The notes under the pieces were generated by a model that searched no databases, had not been told where the DNA came from, and saw nothing but the letters and a program-made list of their open reading frames with translations. From the NCBI RefSeq assembly GCF_036226925.1, contig NZ_CP109031.1, positions 2,480,001-2,544,000 of the forward strand: 64,000 nucleotides of DNA, written 5' to 3'. Shown piece by piece: positions 1 to 8,223 of the stretch (position 1 is its first letter; the number at the start of each line of letters is the position of its first letter). The position numbers were made by a program, and so were the translations under genes. Source of the stretch: Streptomyces sp. NBC_00659 (GTDB lineage Bacteria > Actinomycetota > Actinomycetes > Streptomycetales > Streptomycetaceae).

Positions 1-1223
1 TACGCGGAGTGCAGTCGGCGGGTGCCACCCGCACCTCGCCACTGAAGGCCGCGGGCACGACGGACGAGGGCGCGGCGCAGGTGCTGTCCGCCGCCGAGGC
101 CGCCAAGGTCACGAAGAGCGCCGACGCGGGCCAGGAGCCCCTCGAGGCCGACCAGTGGGATCTGCGCGCGATAGGCGCCGACAAGGCGGCCACGATCAAC
201 CCGGGCAGCAAGAAGGTGACCGTCGCGGTGATCGACGTCGGCGTCGACGACACACACCCCGACATCGCGCCGAACTTCTCCGCCTCGCAGTCCGCGAACT
301 GCGTGGGCGGCAAGCCGGACACGACGTACGGTTCCTGGCGCCCGGCGGACGCCGACCACTATCACGGCACGCATGTCGCGGGAGAGATCGCGGCGGCCCG
401 CAACGGCGTGGGCGTCGCGGGTGTCGCGCCGGGCGTGAAGGTATCCGGCATCACCGTCGCCGAGCCCGACTCCACCCAGCTGTTCTTCCCGGAGAGCGTC
501 GTGTGCGCCTTCGTGTTCGCCGCCGACCACGGCGTCGAGATCACCAACAACAGCTACTACGTGGACCCGTGGCTGTACAACTGCCTCGACGACCCCGACC
601 AGAAGGCCATCGTCGACGCCGTCAACCGCGCCCAGCTGTACGCCCAGAAGAAGGGCACGCTGAACGTCGCCGCGGCGGGCAACTCCAACGACGACCTCGA
701 CTCGGACGCGCTCACCGACGCGTCCAGCCCCGACGACTCGACCGCCACGACACGGACGGTCGACCCGCACAAGTGCTTCGACATCCCGACCCAGTTGCCC
801 GGTGTCGTCACGGTCTCCTCGACCGGCGTCAAGGGCGCCAAGTCGTACTTCTCCAGCTACGGCGACGGCGTCATCGACGTCGCGGCGCCCGGCGGCGACC
901 GGTACCAGATCCCGGACACGCCGTCGAAGAACGGACGCATCCTTTCCACGATGCCGAACAACCAGTACGCCTACCTCCAGGGCACCTCGATGGCGACCCC
1001 GCACGTCGCCGGCGTGGCCGCGCTCCTGAAGTCCAAGTACCCCTGGGCCACGCCCGCTCAGCTCCAGCTCCTCCTCAAGGTCCAGGCGGACAACCCGGGT
1101 TGCCCGGCCGAGCCGTACGACGGGAACGGCGACGGCGTCGTCGACGCGACCTGCGTGGGCGGCAAGCGCGTGAACGGCTTCTACGGAGCCGGGATCGTCA
1201 ACGCCCTGCGGGCCGTCAAGTAG
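1..1223 (+). CDS. Subtilisin-like S8 serine peptidase, 5' end outside window
   Basis: Secreted-type subtilisin protease that would hydrolyse peptide bonds outside the cell. The frame is open to the window edge (first whole codon at 3), so the true start and any signal peptide lie upstream. Counting from the GTG at 9, the catalytic triad is visible: D76 in VAVIDVGVDDTHPD, H119 in HGTHVAGEIAA, S327 in GTSMATPHVAG, with the oxyanion Asn in AAAGNSND near 225. A Ca-binding-like stretch DGNGDGVVDATC lies near the C-terminus. It stands alone and is followed by a hairpin terminator. The S8 family call is firm; substrate is unknown. Confidence 0.93.
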   Translation, partial: RGVQSAGATRTSPLKAAGTTDEGAAQVLSAAEAAKVTKSADAGQEPLEADQWDLRAIGADKAATINPGSKKVTVAVIDVGVDDTHPDIAPNFSASQSANCVGGKPDTTYGSWRPADADHYHGTHVAGEIAAARNGVGVAGVAPGVKVSGITVAEPDSTQLFFPESVVCAFVFAADHGVEITNNSYYVDPWLYNCLDDPDQKAIVDAVNRAQLYAQKKGTLNVAAAGNSNDDLDSDALTDASSPDDSTATTRTVDPHKCFDIPTQLPGVVTVSSTGVKGAKSYFSSYGDGVIDVAAPGGDRYQIPDTPSKNGRILSTMPNNQYAYLQGTSMATPHVAGVAALLKSKYPWATPAQLQLLLKVQADNPGCPAEPYDGNGDGVVDATCVGGKRVNGFYGAGIVNALRAVK

Positions 1224-1241
1224 CGCCTGCCGAAACCCTTC

Positions 1242-1279
1242 GTGGCCCCGGCGCCGCCCTGTGCGGCGGCCGGGGCCAC
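1242..1279 (+). terminator. Hairpin terminator after the S8 protease
   Basis: GTGGCCCCGGC (1242-1252) pairs with GCCGGGGCCAC (1269-1279), with a further GCCGC/GCGGC extension offset by one bulged base. It begins 18 bases after the protease stop and precedes the next gene. There is no T-run, as is usual for actinobacterial hairpin terminators. Confidence 0.6.
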
Positions 1280-1331
1280 GCCGTCGGGGCCGCCTCCCGT
1301 GTTGATCGCGTCCACGCTGCATAGTGCCGGT

Positions 1332-2789
1332 ATGACGCATGCACCGATGGCCGCTGTGTGGGAAGAGCTGGGCGGAGACCCGGCACTGCTCCCCGGGGTT
1401 TCGACCGTGGCGCGGGCGGGGGCTCTGGAAGCCGCCCTGCCCGTAAGTGAGTTGGCGCGCGCCTGCGTGGGCGCCTGCGCGCTGGCGGCCGCCGAGCTGG
1501 GGGCCCGGCGGGCCGGGCTCGCGCGGGTGCCACGGGTGAGCGTGGACGACGGCGCCGTCGCCACGGCCTTCGTCAGCGAGCGGCATCTGCGGATCGACGG
1601 GCGCGCTCCCGTGAACTTCGCCCCGCTGTCCCGGTTCTGGCGGACGGCGGACGGCTGGGTGCGGACGCACGCGAACTATCCGCATCACCGGGCCAGGCTG
1701 CTGGACGCGCTGGGCGCGCCGGACGACGCGAGCGCCGAGGACGTGGCCGCGCTGCTCGCCGGGCGGTCCGCGCGGGAGATCGAGGAGAGCGTGTACGACG
1801 CCGGCGGGCTCGCCGTCGCGCTGCGCACAGCGAAGGAGTGGTCGGCCCACGCCCAGGGCCTCGCGCTGGCGGAGCACCCGCTGGTCGAGTGGGGCGGGCC
1901 CGCCGGGCAGGGCGGACCGGTGGGCGCCCGCGCGTCAGCCGGGCAGGACGAACCGGGCGGCCGGCGCGGGCGGGGGCTCGGGCCGTTGTCCGGCGGCGGC
2001 CCGCTGCTGCCCGCCGCCGGGGTGCGCGTCCTGGATCTGACCCGGGTCATCGCGGGCCCGGTCGCCACCCGCACCCTCGCCCTGCTGGGGGCCGACGTGC
2101 TGCGCGTGGACGCGCCGCGGCTGCCCGAGGACCCGGACACGCACGCGGACACGGGCTTCGGCAAGCGCTCGACGCTGCTGGACCTGGCGGCCGGCCACCG
2201 CACCCTCGATGAGCTGCTGGCGTCGGCGGACGTGGTCGTCACCGGGTACCGGCCCGGCGCGCTGGACCGCTTCGGCCTCTCCCCCGAGGCGCTGGCCGAG
2301 CGCGACCCTGGCCTGGTGGTGGCTCAGGTGTCGGCGTGGGGGGCGTACGGGCCCTGGGGCGGCCGGCGGGGATTCGACAGCCTGGTGCAGGTGGCCACCG
2401 GGATCGCGGTGACCGAGGGATCGCCGGAGCGGCCGGGCGCGCTGCCGGCGCAGGCCCTCGACCACGGCACCGGGTATCTGCTGGCGGCGGCCGTCCTGCG
2501 CGCGCTGACCGAGCGGGCGGAGCGGGGCCACGGATGCGTCATACGACTGGCGCTGGCGCGCACGGCGATGTGGCTGACGGACGGGATCGGGCGGGAGGAA
2601 GGACCCGGCGTGCCGGCGGACCTCTCGGTGGCGGAACCGTACGACCGTCCCGACGCCTGGCTGTCGGAGCGGGCCGGCCCCGTCGGCCTTCTCGGACATG
2701 CCCTGCCCCCGGTCTCCTTCGCGGGCGGGCCCACCGACTGGTCACGTCCGCCGGGCCGTTGGGGCACGGACACGGCCCGCTGGACCTGA
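1332..2789 (+). CDS. Family III CoA-transferase (CaiB/BaiF type)
   Basis: Predicted to move CoA between carboxylic acids. The family signature VRVLDLTRVIAGP with ATRTLALLGADVLRVD begins near residue 230 and the expected catalytic Asp lies in ALDHGTGYLLAAAVL (about D377). In most family members this signature is near the N-terminus; here about 230 residues (probably a second, non-signature half) precede it, giving 485 aa instead of about 400. The ATG at 1332 (MTHAPMAAVWEEL) is preferred; upstream in-frame ATG 1242 sits inside the terminator hairpin. A Gly-rich linker around residues 175-225 joins the halves. It is convergent with the alcohol dehydrogenase. Substrate cannot be told. Confidence 0.85.
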   Translation: MTHAPMAAVWEELGGDPALLPGVSTVARAGALEAALPVSELARACVGACALAAAELGARRAGLARVPRVSVDDGAVATAFVSERHLRIDGRAPVNFAPLSRFWRTADGWVRTHANYPHHRARLLDALGAPDDASAEDVAALLAGRSAREIEESVYDAGGLAVALRTAKEWSAHAQGLALAEHPLVEWGGPAGQGGPVGARASAGQDEPGGRRGRGLGPLSGGGPLLPAAGVRVLDLTRVIAGPVATRTLALLGADVLRVDAPRLPEDPDTHADTGFGKRSTLLDLAAGHRTLDELLASADVVVTGYRPGALDRFGLSPEALAERDPGLVVAQVSAWGAYGPWGGRRGFDSLVQVATGIAVTEGSPERPGALPAQALDHGTGYLLAAAVLRALTERAERGHGCVIRLALARTAMWLTDGIGREEGPGVPADLSVAEPYDRPDAWLSERAGPVGLLGHALPPVSFAGGPTDWSRPPGRWGTDTARWT

Positions 2790-2797
2790 GAGACCGC

Positions 2798-2826
2798 GGC
2801 GCCGGGCGGAGCACCCGCCCGGCGCC
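2798..2826. terminator. Bidirectional hairpin terminator
   Basis: Perfect 12-bp inverted repeat GGCGCCGGGCGG / CCGCCCGGCGCC with a 5-base loop, placed between the convergent CoA-transferase and alcohol dehydrogenase genes. It can serve both strands. Confidence 0.7.
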
Positions 2827-2842
2827 TGCGTTCCCGTGCGGG

Positions 2843-3886
2843 TCAGGCCGTGACAAGAACCTTCAGCGCGGTCCGTTCGTCCATCGCCTTGTAGCCCTCG
2901 GGCACGCGGTCCAGGCCGACGGTCATGTCGAAGACCGGCGAGGGGTCCACGGTGCCGTCGAGGACGTCGGGCAGCAGCTCGGGGATGTACGCGCGCACCG
3001 GGGCGACCCCGCCGCGCAGGGCGATGTTCCGGTCGAACATGACGCCCAGGTCGAGGCCCGTACCGCTGCCGTGGGGCACTCCGACGAAGCCGATGGCGCC
3101 GCCGTCGCGGGTGATGTTCACCGCCGTGCTCATGGACTGCTCGGTGCCGACCGCCTCGACGACGCACATCGCGCCCTGGCCCCGGGTCAGTTCGCGGACG
3201 GCCGCGACGGCCGCTTCGCCGCGCTCGGCGACGACGTCCGTGGCGCCGAAGCGGCGCGCGATGTCGGTGCGGACCTGGTGACGGCCGAGCGCGATGATCC
3301 GCTCCGCGCCGAGCCGCTTGGCCGCGAGCACGGCGCACAGTCCGACGGCCCCGTCGCCCACGACGGCGACGGTCGAGCCCTTGCGGACACCGGCGCCGAG
3401 GGCCGCGTGGTGACCGGTGCCGAGGACGTCGGAGAGCGTCAGCAGCGCGGTCAGCAGGTGGTCGTCGGAGGCCGCCTCCTTGGGGAGCTGTACGAGGGTG
3501 CCGTCGGCGAAGGGGACGCGCACGGCCTCGCCCTGGCCGCCGTCGTAGCCGACGGAACCCCAGAAGCCGCCGTGCACGCACGAGGTGGTGAGTCCGTCCC
3601 GGCAGTAGTCGCACACGCCGTCGGACCACATGAACGGGGCGACGACCAGGTCGCCGCGCCGGACGCCGGTCACCTCGGAGCCCGTCTCCTCGACGACGCC
3701 GAGGAACTCGTGCCCGATCCGCTGGCCCGGCTGCCGGGCCGCCTCGCCCCGGTACGCCCACAGGTCGCTGCCGCAGATGCAGGAACGCAGCACCCGCACG
3801 ATCGCGTCGGTGGGCAGCTGCACCATGGGCTCCGGCACCTCCTCCACACGCATGTCGTACGGGGCGTGGATGGTGGTGGCGCGCAT
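2843..3886 (-). CDS. Zinc-dependent alcohol dehydrogenase, MDR superfamily
   Basis: A 347-aa medium-chain dehydrogenase expected to oxidise an alcohol (or reduce an aldehyde) with NAD(P). The catalytic-zinc motif is C38-GSD in SCICGSD and H59-E60 in IGHEFLG; Cys 92, 95 and 103 form most of the structural-zinc lobe (CDYCRDGLTTSC). The nucleotide-binding GDGAVGLCAVLAA lies near residue 175. The length is normal and ATG 3886 gives the canonical MRATTIHAP start. It stands alone, tail-to-tail with the CoA-transferase and just before the lysoplasmalogenase-like gene on the same strand (stop 3928). The substrate is not predictable from sequence. Confidence 0.9.
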   Translation of the reverse strand: MRATTIHAPYDMRVEEVPEPMVQLPTDAIVRVLRSCICGSDLWAYRGEAARQPGQRIGHEFLGVVEETGSEVTGVRRGDLVVAPFMWSDGVCDYCRDGLTTSCVHGGFWGSVGYDGGQGEAVRVPFADGTLVQLPKEAASDDHLLTALLTLSDVLGTGHHAALGAGVRKGSTVAVVGDGAVGLCAVLAAKRLGAERIIALGRHQVRTDIARRFGATDVVAERGEAAVAAVRELTRGQGAMCVVEAVGTEQSMSTAVNITRDGGAIGFVGVPHGSGTGLDLGVMFDRNIALRGGVAPVRAYIPELLPDVLDGTVDPSPVFDMTVGLDRVPEGYKAMDERTALKVLVTA

Positions 3887-3927
3887 GGCGAGGATCCTTC
3901 TCGTTGCGGAGCGTGGGTGAGATGCGC

Positions 3928-4599
3928 TCAGGGGGTGGTTGAGCGCATCTCACCGTACGCCGCCCCGCGCGCGGGACGCGCGGCGAGGGGGCCCAGCACG
4001 CCTCGGACCAGCAGGAACTGGGCCGCGATGTACGTGAGCATGATCCAGAAGGCCACCTTCGGAAGCTGCGGCCAGTCGGCGACTCCGGTGGCGATCAGGG
4101 TGTCCGAGAGCATGAAGAGAGCGCCGCCGAGCGCCGCGGGCGGCCCGAGGCGCGTGGCCCCGTACGCCATCGCGGTCAGCAGCAGGCTGTACCCGGCGAC
4201 GGGGACGCGCAGGCCGGCCGGCAGACCGGGCCACAGCAGCACGACGAGGGCGACGAGAGCGGTGACGTACGCGCCGACGAGCCGTGCGTCCCGCACGCGT
4301 GGCGTCCGGGAGAAGAGCACGAGGTAGCACACGTGCCCGGCCGCGAAGGAGGCCATGCCGGCCAGGAAGGCGGGGTCGGCGTCGGAGAGCAGGGCCAGGT
4401 CGCCGCACCAGCCGAGGAGCAGGGCCGCGAGGAGCAGCCGGGGCGCGCCGCGCACACCGGCGTACGCGGCGAGCAGCGGCATCAGGAGCGCCTTGGCGAT
4501 CCGGTGCCCGGGGTCGGCACCGGCGAGCAGCGAGGCGAGGTCGACGGCCGCCGCCAGCGCGAAGCAGACGAGCAGGACGCGTGGGGTACGGGGGCTCAC
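3928..4599 (-). CDS. YhhN/TMEM86-family lysoplasmalogenase-like membrane protein
   Basis: A 223-aa integral membrane protein of the YhhN family, whose studied animal members (TMEM86A/B) cleave the vinyl-ether bond of lysoplasmalogens. Seen: seven or eight hydrophobic helices and the family's conserved acidic motifs GDLALLSD (near residue 70) and FMLSDTLIA (near 165). The GTG start at 4599 overlaps the stop of the upstream hydroxylase by GTGA, so it is translationally coupled to it. The upstream partner belongs to the alkylglycerol monooxygenase-like group, so both genes fit ether-lipid breakdown. Family assignment is good; the substrate in this bacterium is inferred. Confidence 0.82.
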   Translation of the reverse strand: MSPRTPRVLLVCFALAAAVDLASLLAGADPGHRIAKALLMPLLAAYAGVRGAPRLLLAALLLGWCGDLALLSDADPAFLAGMASFAAGHVCYLVLFSRTPRVRDARLVGAYVTALVALVVLLWPGLPAGLRVPVAGYSLLLTAMAYGATRLGPPAALGGALFMLSDTLIATGVADWPQLPKVAFWIMLTYIAAQFLLVRGVLGPLAARPARGAAYGEMRSTTP

Positions 4600-5486
4600 G
4601 CGACGGGTTCCGTAGCCGGGGCCTGGGCCGGGGCGGTGGCCTGGGCGGTGGCCGTCGGCGCGGGCTGCCAGCCGGGGCCGCCGAGGAGCCGTCCGGCGCG
4701 CTCGCGCCAGTTCGCCGCCGCCCGCACGTCGCGGGCGATGGCGGTGTACTCGTGGGTGGCCACGCGCAGCGGGTTGTACGTGGAGATGTTCTTGGTGAGC
4801 CCGTAGACGGGCCGTTCGGTCTCCGCGACGAACGATCCGAAGAGCCGGTCCCAGACGATGAGGATGCCGCCGAAGTTGCGGTCCAGGTAGCCGCCCTGGG
4901 AGGCGTGGTGGACGCGGTGGTGGGAGGGCGTGTTGAGGGCGAACTCGAACCAGCGGGGCATCTTGTCGATGCGCTCGGTGTGGATCCAGAACTGGTACAC
5001 GAGACTCACCGACGAGCAGAACGCGAGCGCGGCCGGGTGCACCCCGAGGGCGATCATCGGGAGGTAGAAGGGCCACGACGTCCAGCCCGTCCAGGGCTGG
5101 CGCAACGCGGTGGTGAGGTTGAACTTCCTGCTGGAGTGGTGCACGACGTGGCAGGCCCACAGGAGGCGGATCACGTGGTGGCCGCGGTGGGACCAGTAGT
5201 AGAAGAAGTCCTGCGCGAGCAGCATCAGCGGGATCGTCCACCACAGGACGGGCACCCGCAGCGGCGTCAGTGCGTAGACCGCGCTGTAGACGGCGACGAT
5301 CGGGAACTTCCACAGGAAGTCGAAGAGGAGGCTGCCGAGTCCCATGCCGAGGCTCGTCGCGGCGTCCTTCGTCCCGTACCCCGCGGCGTCCTCGTCCGGA
5401 TGGATCCGGACGCTGATCATCTCGATCACGGCGAGGAGGACGAAGGCGGGGATCGACAACAGCACGACATCGGGCAGATTCGGCAT
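4596..5486 (-). CDS. Sterol desaturase/fatty acid hydroxylase family, alkylglycerol monooxygenase-like
   Basis: A 296-aa membrane di-iron hydroxylase. The histidine clusters are H100-RG-HH, H113-VV-HH and SHHRVHH near residue 197. The stretches HHSSRKFNLTTALRQ, YQFWIHTERI and NTPSHHRVHH closely resemble what I remember of animal alkylglycerol monooxygenase (AGMO/TMEM195), which cleaves ether lipids; the ending FGGILIVWDRLFG also fits. Other family members act on sterols or fatty acids, so the substrate remains open. The C-terminal tail (from about residue 270) is Ala/Pro/Thr-rich and probably disordered. The next gene, a lysoplasmalogenase-like protein, overlaps it by 4 bases. Confidence 0.85.
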   Translation of the reverse strand: MPNLPDVVLLSIPAFVLLAVIEMISVRIHPDEDAAGYGTKDAATSLGMGLGSLLFDFLWKFPIVAVYSAVYALTPLRVPVLWWTIPLMLLAQDFFYYWSHRGHHVIRLLWACHVVHHSSRKFNLTTALRQPWTGWTSWPFYLPMIALGVHPAALAFCSSVSLVYQFWIHTERIDKMPRWFEFALNTPSHHRVHHASQGGYLDRNFGGILIVWDRLFGSFVAETERPVYGLTKNISTYNPLRVATHEYTAIARDVRAAANWRERAGRLLGGPGWQPAPTATAQATAPAQAPATEPVA

Positions 5487-5527
5487 GGGTGAACCGTAGA
5501 TGCGCTGGTCGGCCGCGTACAGAGGCT

Positions 5528-5546
5528 GTTACCAACAAGTATTACC
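5528..5546. promoter_or_regulatory. Candidate operator upstream of the hydroxylase/lysoplasmalogenase pair
   Basis: An AT-richer island reading, on the minus strand, GGTAATACTTGTTGGTAAC: two GGTAA units 13 bases apart. It lies 42-60 bases before the hydroxylase start. The repeat is seen directly; a role as operator or promoter element is a guess. Confidence 0.3.
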
Positions 5547-5593
5547 CGCGGTACGCGCTTACTTCTCGGCCATCTCCGCCAAGATCCCCGGGT

Positions 5594-6934
5594 TCACCAC
5601 ACGCGCACCGAGCCTCCTCTCGCGAACACCGGGCTCGTCGCGTCGGAGGGCGGGGTGTCCAGCGGTTCGGCGATCTCGGCCACCGTGGGACCGGCCTTGG
5701 CGGCGATCTCGTCGAGGTACGCCAGGTCGAACCCGTAGACGCGGGCCGCGTTGCCGCCGACCATGGCGGCGATCTCGGCGCGCGGCAGGCCCGCGTAGGC
5801 GATGCGCAGGCCCTCGCGGGTGTAGGGATGGGTGCCTTCGTCGTGCGGGTAGTCGCTGCCCCACATGATCTTGTCGAGGCCGATGCGGTCGCGCAGCGGC
5901 ACCTCGTGGGGGCGCATGAAACTGGCGCCGACGAAGCAGTTCTCGCGCCAGACCTCGGAGGGGCGCTCGCCCATCGTCGCGGCCAGCCCCGCGCCGAACT
6001 TCGACTCGGCCGTCGACGCCCTGCCCGCCGCCGCGACGAGCCGCCCGTGGTAGTAGTCCAGCATGTCGAGCACCCCGGGGATCCAGCCCGATCCCTGCTC
6101 GGTCAGCACCAGTCTCAGGCCGGGGTGCCGGCGGAACGCGCCGCCGAACACCAGGTGCCACAGCGCCCGGTGCGAGAACCAGGTCGTCTCCACCATGAAG
6201 ACCGCGCGGGCCGCCGGTTCGTCCCCGAGCGGCGGCGAGGCGGAGCCCGCGTGGTGGTTCACCGGTACACCCAGCTCGGCGCAGGCGGCCCAGATCGGGT
6301 CGTACGCCCCCGAGTACAGCTCCGGCAGACCCGAACCCGGGGGCGTACCGGGCAGCAGCAGCCCGCCCCTCAGGCCCGCGTCCGCCGAGCGGTGGATCTC
6401 CTCGACCGCCGCGTCGACGTCGTTCAGGAGGATCTGGAAGACGCCCGCGCGCCGGCCGGGCGCCGCCGCGCAGAAGTCGGCGAGCCAGCGGTTGTGGGCC
6501 CGCAGCCCCGCCCAGCGCCGCTCGAACTCCGTCGCCGTCGGGGCCGGTGCCATGAGGGAGGCCGACGGGAAGAACGGCGGGATGGTGTTCGGGAAGACCA
6601 CCTCCGCGACGATGCCGTCCTCCTCCAGCTCCGCGAGGCGCCGCCCGGAGTTCCAGTTCCGGTCGGCGGTGTCGGCGAGCAGGTCCTCGTACGGGTTGAC
6701 GTAGTCGGCCGCCCAGGCGTCGAAGTCGTCGTGGTACCGGCGCTCCAGGTACGGCTTGTAGTCGAGGAGATCGGCGCCCGCGTGGCAGTCGGCGGAGATG
6801 ACGGTGTAGCGCTCCTCGGCACCGGCACGGTCTCCGGCGCCCGCACGGCCCCCGGCGCTCGCGCGCTCCACGGCGGCCAGTCGGTCTCCGGCGGTCGTTC
6901 GCTCCCCGGCGGTCACGGGCTCCCAGGCGCTCAC
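5594..6934 (-). CDS. Amidohydrolase (ACMSD-like, amidohydrolase_2) with repeat-built N-terminus
   Basis: A 446-aa TIM-barrel metal hydrolase or decarboxylase of the amidohydrolase_2 type. The first metal-binding strand is degenerate, VISADCHAG near residue 45; later barrel motifs include NHHAGS and GSDYPHDEGTHPY. Start GTG 6934 overlaps the stop of the upstream paralogue (GTGA). The first 42 residues are an extension with Arg at 12, 18, 24, 30, 36 and 42, a six-residue repeat not seen in the paralogue, whose barrel begins at once. It is the last gene of a four-gene operon and is clearly related to its neighbour. Substrate unknown. Confidence 0.85.
   Translation of the reverse strand: MSAWEPVTAGERTTAGDRLAAVERASAGGRAGAGDRAGAEERYTVISADCHAGADLLDYKPYLERRYHDDFDAWAADYVNPYEDLLADTADRNWNSGRRLAELEEDGIVAEVVFPNTIPPFFPSASLMAPAPTATEFERRWAGLRAHNRWLADFCAAAPGRRAGVFQILLNDVDAAVEEIHRSADAGLRGGLLLPGTPPGSGLPELYSGAYDPIWAACAELGVPVNHHAGSASPPLGDEPAARAVFMVETTWFSHRALWHLVFGGAFRRHPGLRLVLTEQGSGWIPGVLDMLDYYHGRLVAAAGRASTAESKFGAGLAATMGERPSEVWRENCFVGASFMRPHEVPLRDRIGLDKIMWGSDYPHDEGTHPYTREGLRIAYAGLPRAEIAAMVGGNAARVYGFDLAYLDEIAAKAGPTVAEIAEPLDTPPSDATSPVFARGGSVRVW
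6809..6916 (-). repeat. 18-bp coding tandem repeat, six units
   Basis: Six degenerate 18-bp units within the 5' end of the amidohydrolase gene, encoding hexapeptides such as TAGERT, TAGDRL, AAVERA, SAGGRA and GAGDRA, all in register by their Arg residue. Confidence 0.7.
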
Positions 6935-8214
6935 GGGCTCACTCCCAGTACGGGGAAGTCGTGGTCCGTCAGCCAGTGGCGGCCCACCTCGCGCGAGCGC
7001 GCCCAGGACGCCTCGACCGCCGGCTGGTCCTCCCCCTGGCCCAGTTCGGCCGGGGTCGGACCGATCCGCCGGGCGATCGGGGCCAGTTCGGCGACGTCGA
7101 AGCCGAACACCTCGGCCGCCGAGAGGCCGAGCATGCGGCGGGTCTCCGCCACCGGGATGTCGTGGAAGGTCCTGGCCAGCCAGGCCCGGGTGTCGGGCCA
7201 GGTGCCCTCGGGGTGCGGGAAGTCACTGCCCCACAGGATGTTGTCGACGCCGATCTCGTAGCGCTGGGCGAGTTCGCGGCGCTTGGTGTTGGTCGCGCAG
7301 ACGAAGACCTGCCGGTCCAGGTACGCGTGCGGGGGCCGCTTCAGCTCGGCGAAGGGCGACAGCTTCTTGCCGCCGTGCGCGCCCAGGTACAGCCGGTCCA
7401 TGAACCACAGCAGGTTGGGCAGCCACCAGCAGCCCGACTCGGCGACACCGAACCGGAGTCCGGGGTGCCGCTCGAAGGCTCCCGACCAGAGCAGGAACCA
7501 CAGGGGGCGCGCGGGCCACCAGGTGACTTCGGAGACGTAGATCCCCAGGTGGTCGCCGTACTCGTGGCGCGGCGCCGCGCCGGAGTGGGTGAGCACGGGC
7601 ATCGCGCACTCGGCGGCCGCCGCCCACACGGGGTCGTAACGGCGGTCATGGTAGGGCTCCTTGTCGACCCACATGGAGGGGATCATCAGGGCGCCGAGGC
7701 CCGACTCCTTGGCGCGGTACACCTCGGCGACGACTCTGCCCGTCTCCCCTGTGACCGGCAGCAGGGCGACCCCGCAGTGCCGTTCGGGGTGTTCGGAGAC
7801 GAAGTCGGCGAGCCAGCGGTTGTGGGCCTGCGCGCCCGCCATGCCGAGTTCCGGGTCCTGGTCGCCGGAGAGGCCGAGGCCCACGCCGAAGGGGGCCGCG
7901 GTGCGGCTGTCCACGGCGTCCGCGTCGGGGAAGACGACCTCGGCCGCCACCCCATCACCGTCCAGTTCCTTCAGGCGCTGGGCGGTGTCCCAACCGCCGC
8001 GCAGGCCTTCCTCGTTGTCCTGGAACCACTTGTCGGCGAACGCCTCGTTGCGGATGCCGAGACGGTTCATCTCCTCGCGGCGCCGGCCCTGGCCCGCGAG
8101 GAACTCGTCGAAGTCCCGGTGGAACCGGGAGTCCAGATAGGGCCGGTACTCCTCGGTGGGAAGTCCGGCGTGGCAGTCGGAGGAGATGATCAGATACGGG
8201 TCCTGTTCGGTCAC
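6931..8214 (-). CDS. Amidohydrolase (ACMSD-like, amidohydrolase_2)
   Basis: A 427-aa amidohydrolase_2 protein, paralogous to the next gene downstream. Visible: ISSDCHAGLPTEEYRPYLD at the N-terminus (the partner has VISADCHAG), LTHSGAAP for the mid-barrel metal His, and GSDFPHPEGTWPD for the C-terminal Asp. Family members hydrolyse or decarboxylate cyclic or aromatic acids using one zinc ion. ATG 8214 lies 9 bases after the SDR stop, so it is part of the minus-strand operon running from 9905 to 5594. Two adjacent paralogues suggest two related substrates or a heteromer; both ideas are inference. Confidence 0.88.
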   Translation of the reverse strand: MTEQDPYLIISSDCHAGLPTEEYRPYLDSRFHRDFDEFLAGQGRRREEMNRLGIRNEAFADKWFQDNEEGLRGGWDTAQRLKELDGDGVAAEVVFPDADAVDSRTAAPFGVGLGLSGDQDPELGMAGAQAHNRWLADFVSEHPERHCGVALLPVTGETGRVVAEVYRAKESGLGALMIPSMWVDKEPYHDRRYDPVWAAAAECAMPVLTHSGAAPRHEYGDHLGIYVSEVTWWPARPLWFLLWSGAFERHPGLRFGVAESGCWWLPNLLWFMDRLYLGAHGGKKLSPFAELKRPPHAYLDRQVFVCATNTKRRELAQRYEIGVDNILWGSDFPHPEGTWPDTRAWLARTFHDIPVAETRRMLGLSAAEVFGFDVAELAPIARRIGPTPAELGQGEDQPAVEASWARSREVGRHWLTDHDFPVLGVSP

Positions 8215-8223
8215 CGCGCCCCC

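Noticed and set aside
2336..4327. Long plus-strand frame across the CoA-transferase end and the alcohol dehydrogenase
   Set aside because: It lies antisense to a clear zinc dehydrogenase; protein is Arg/Gly/Ala-rich with no family features. Such mirror frames are normal in high-GC DNA.
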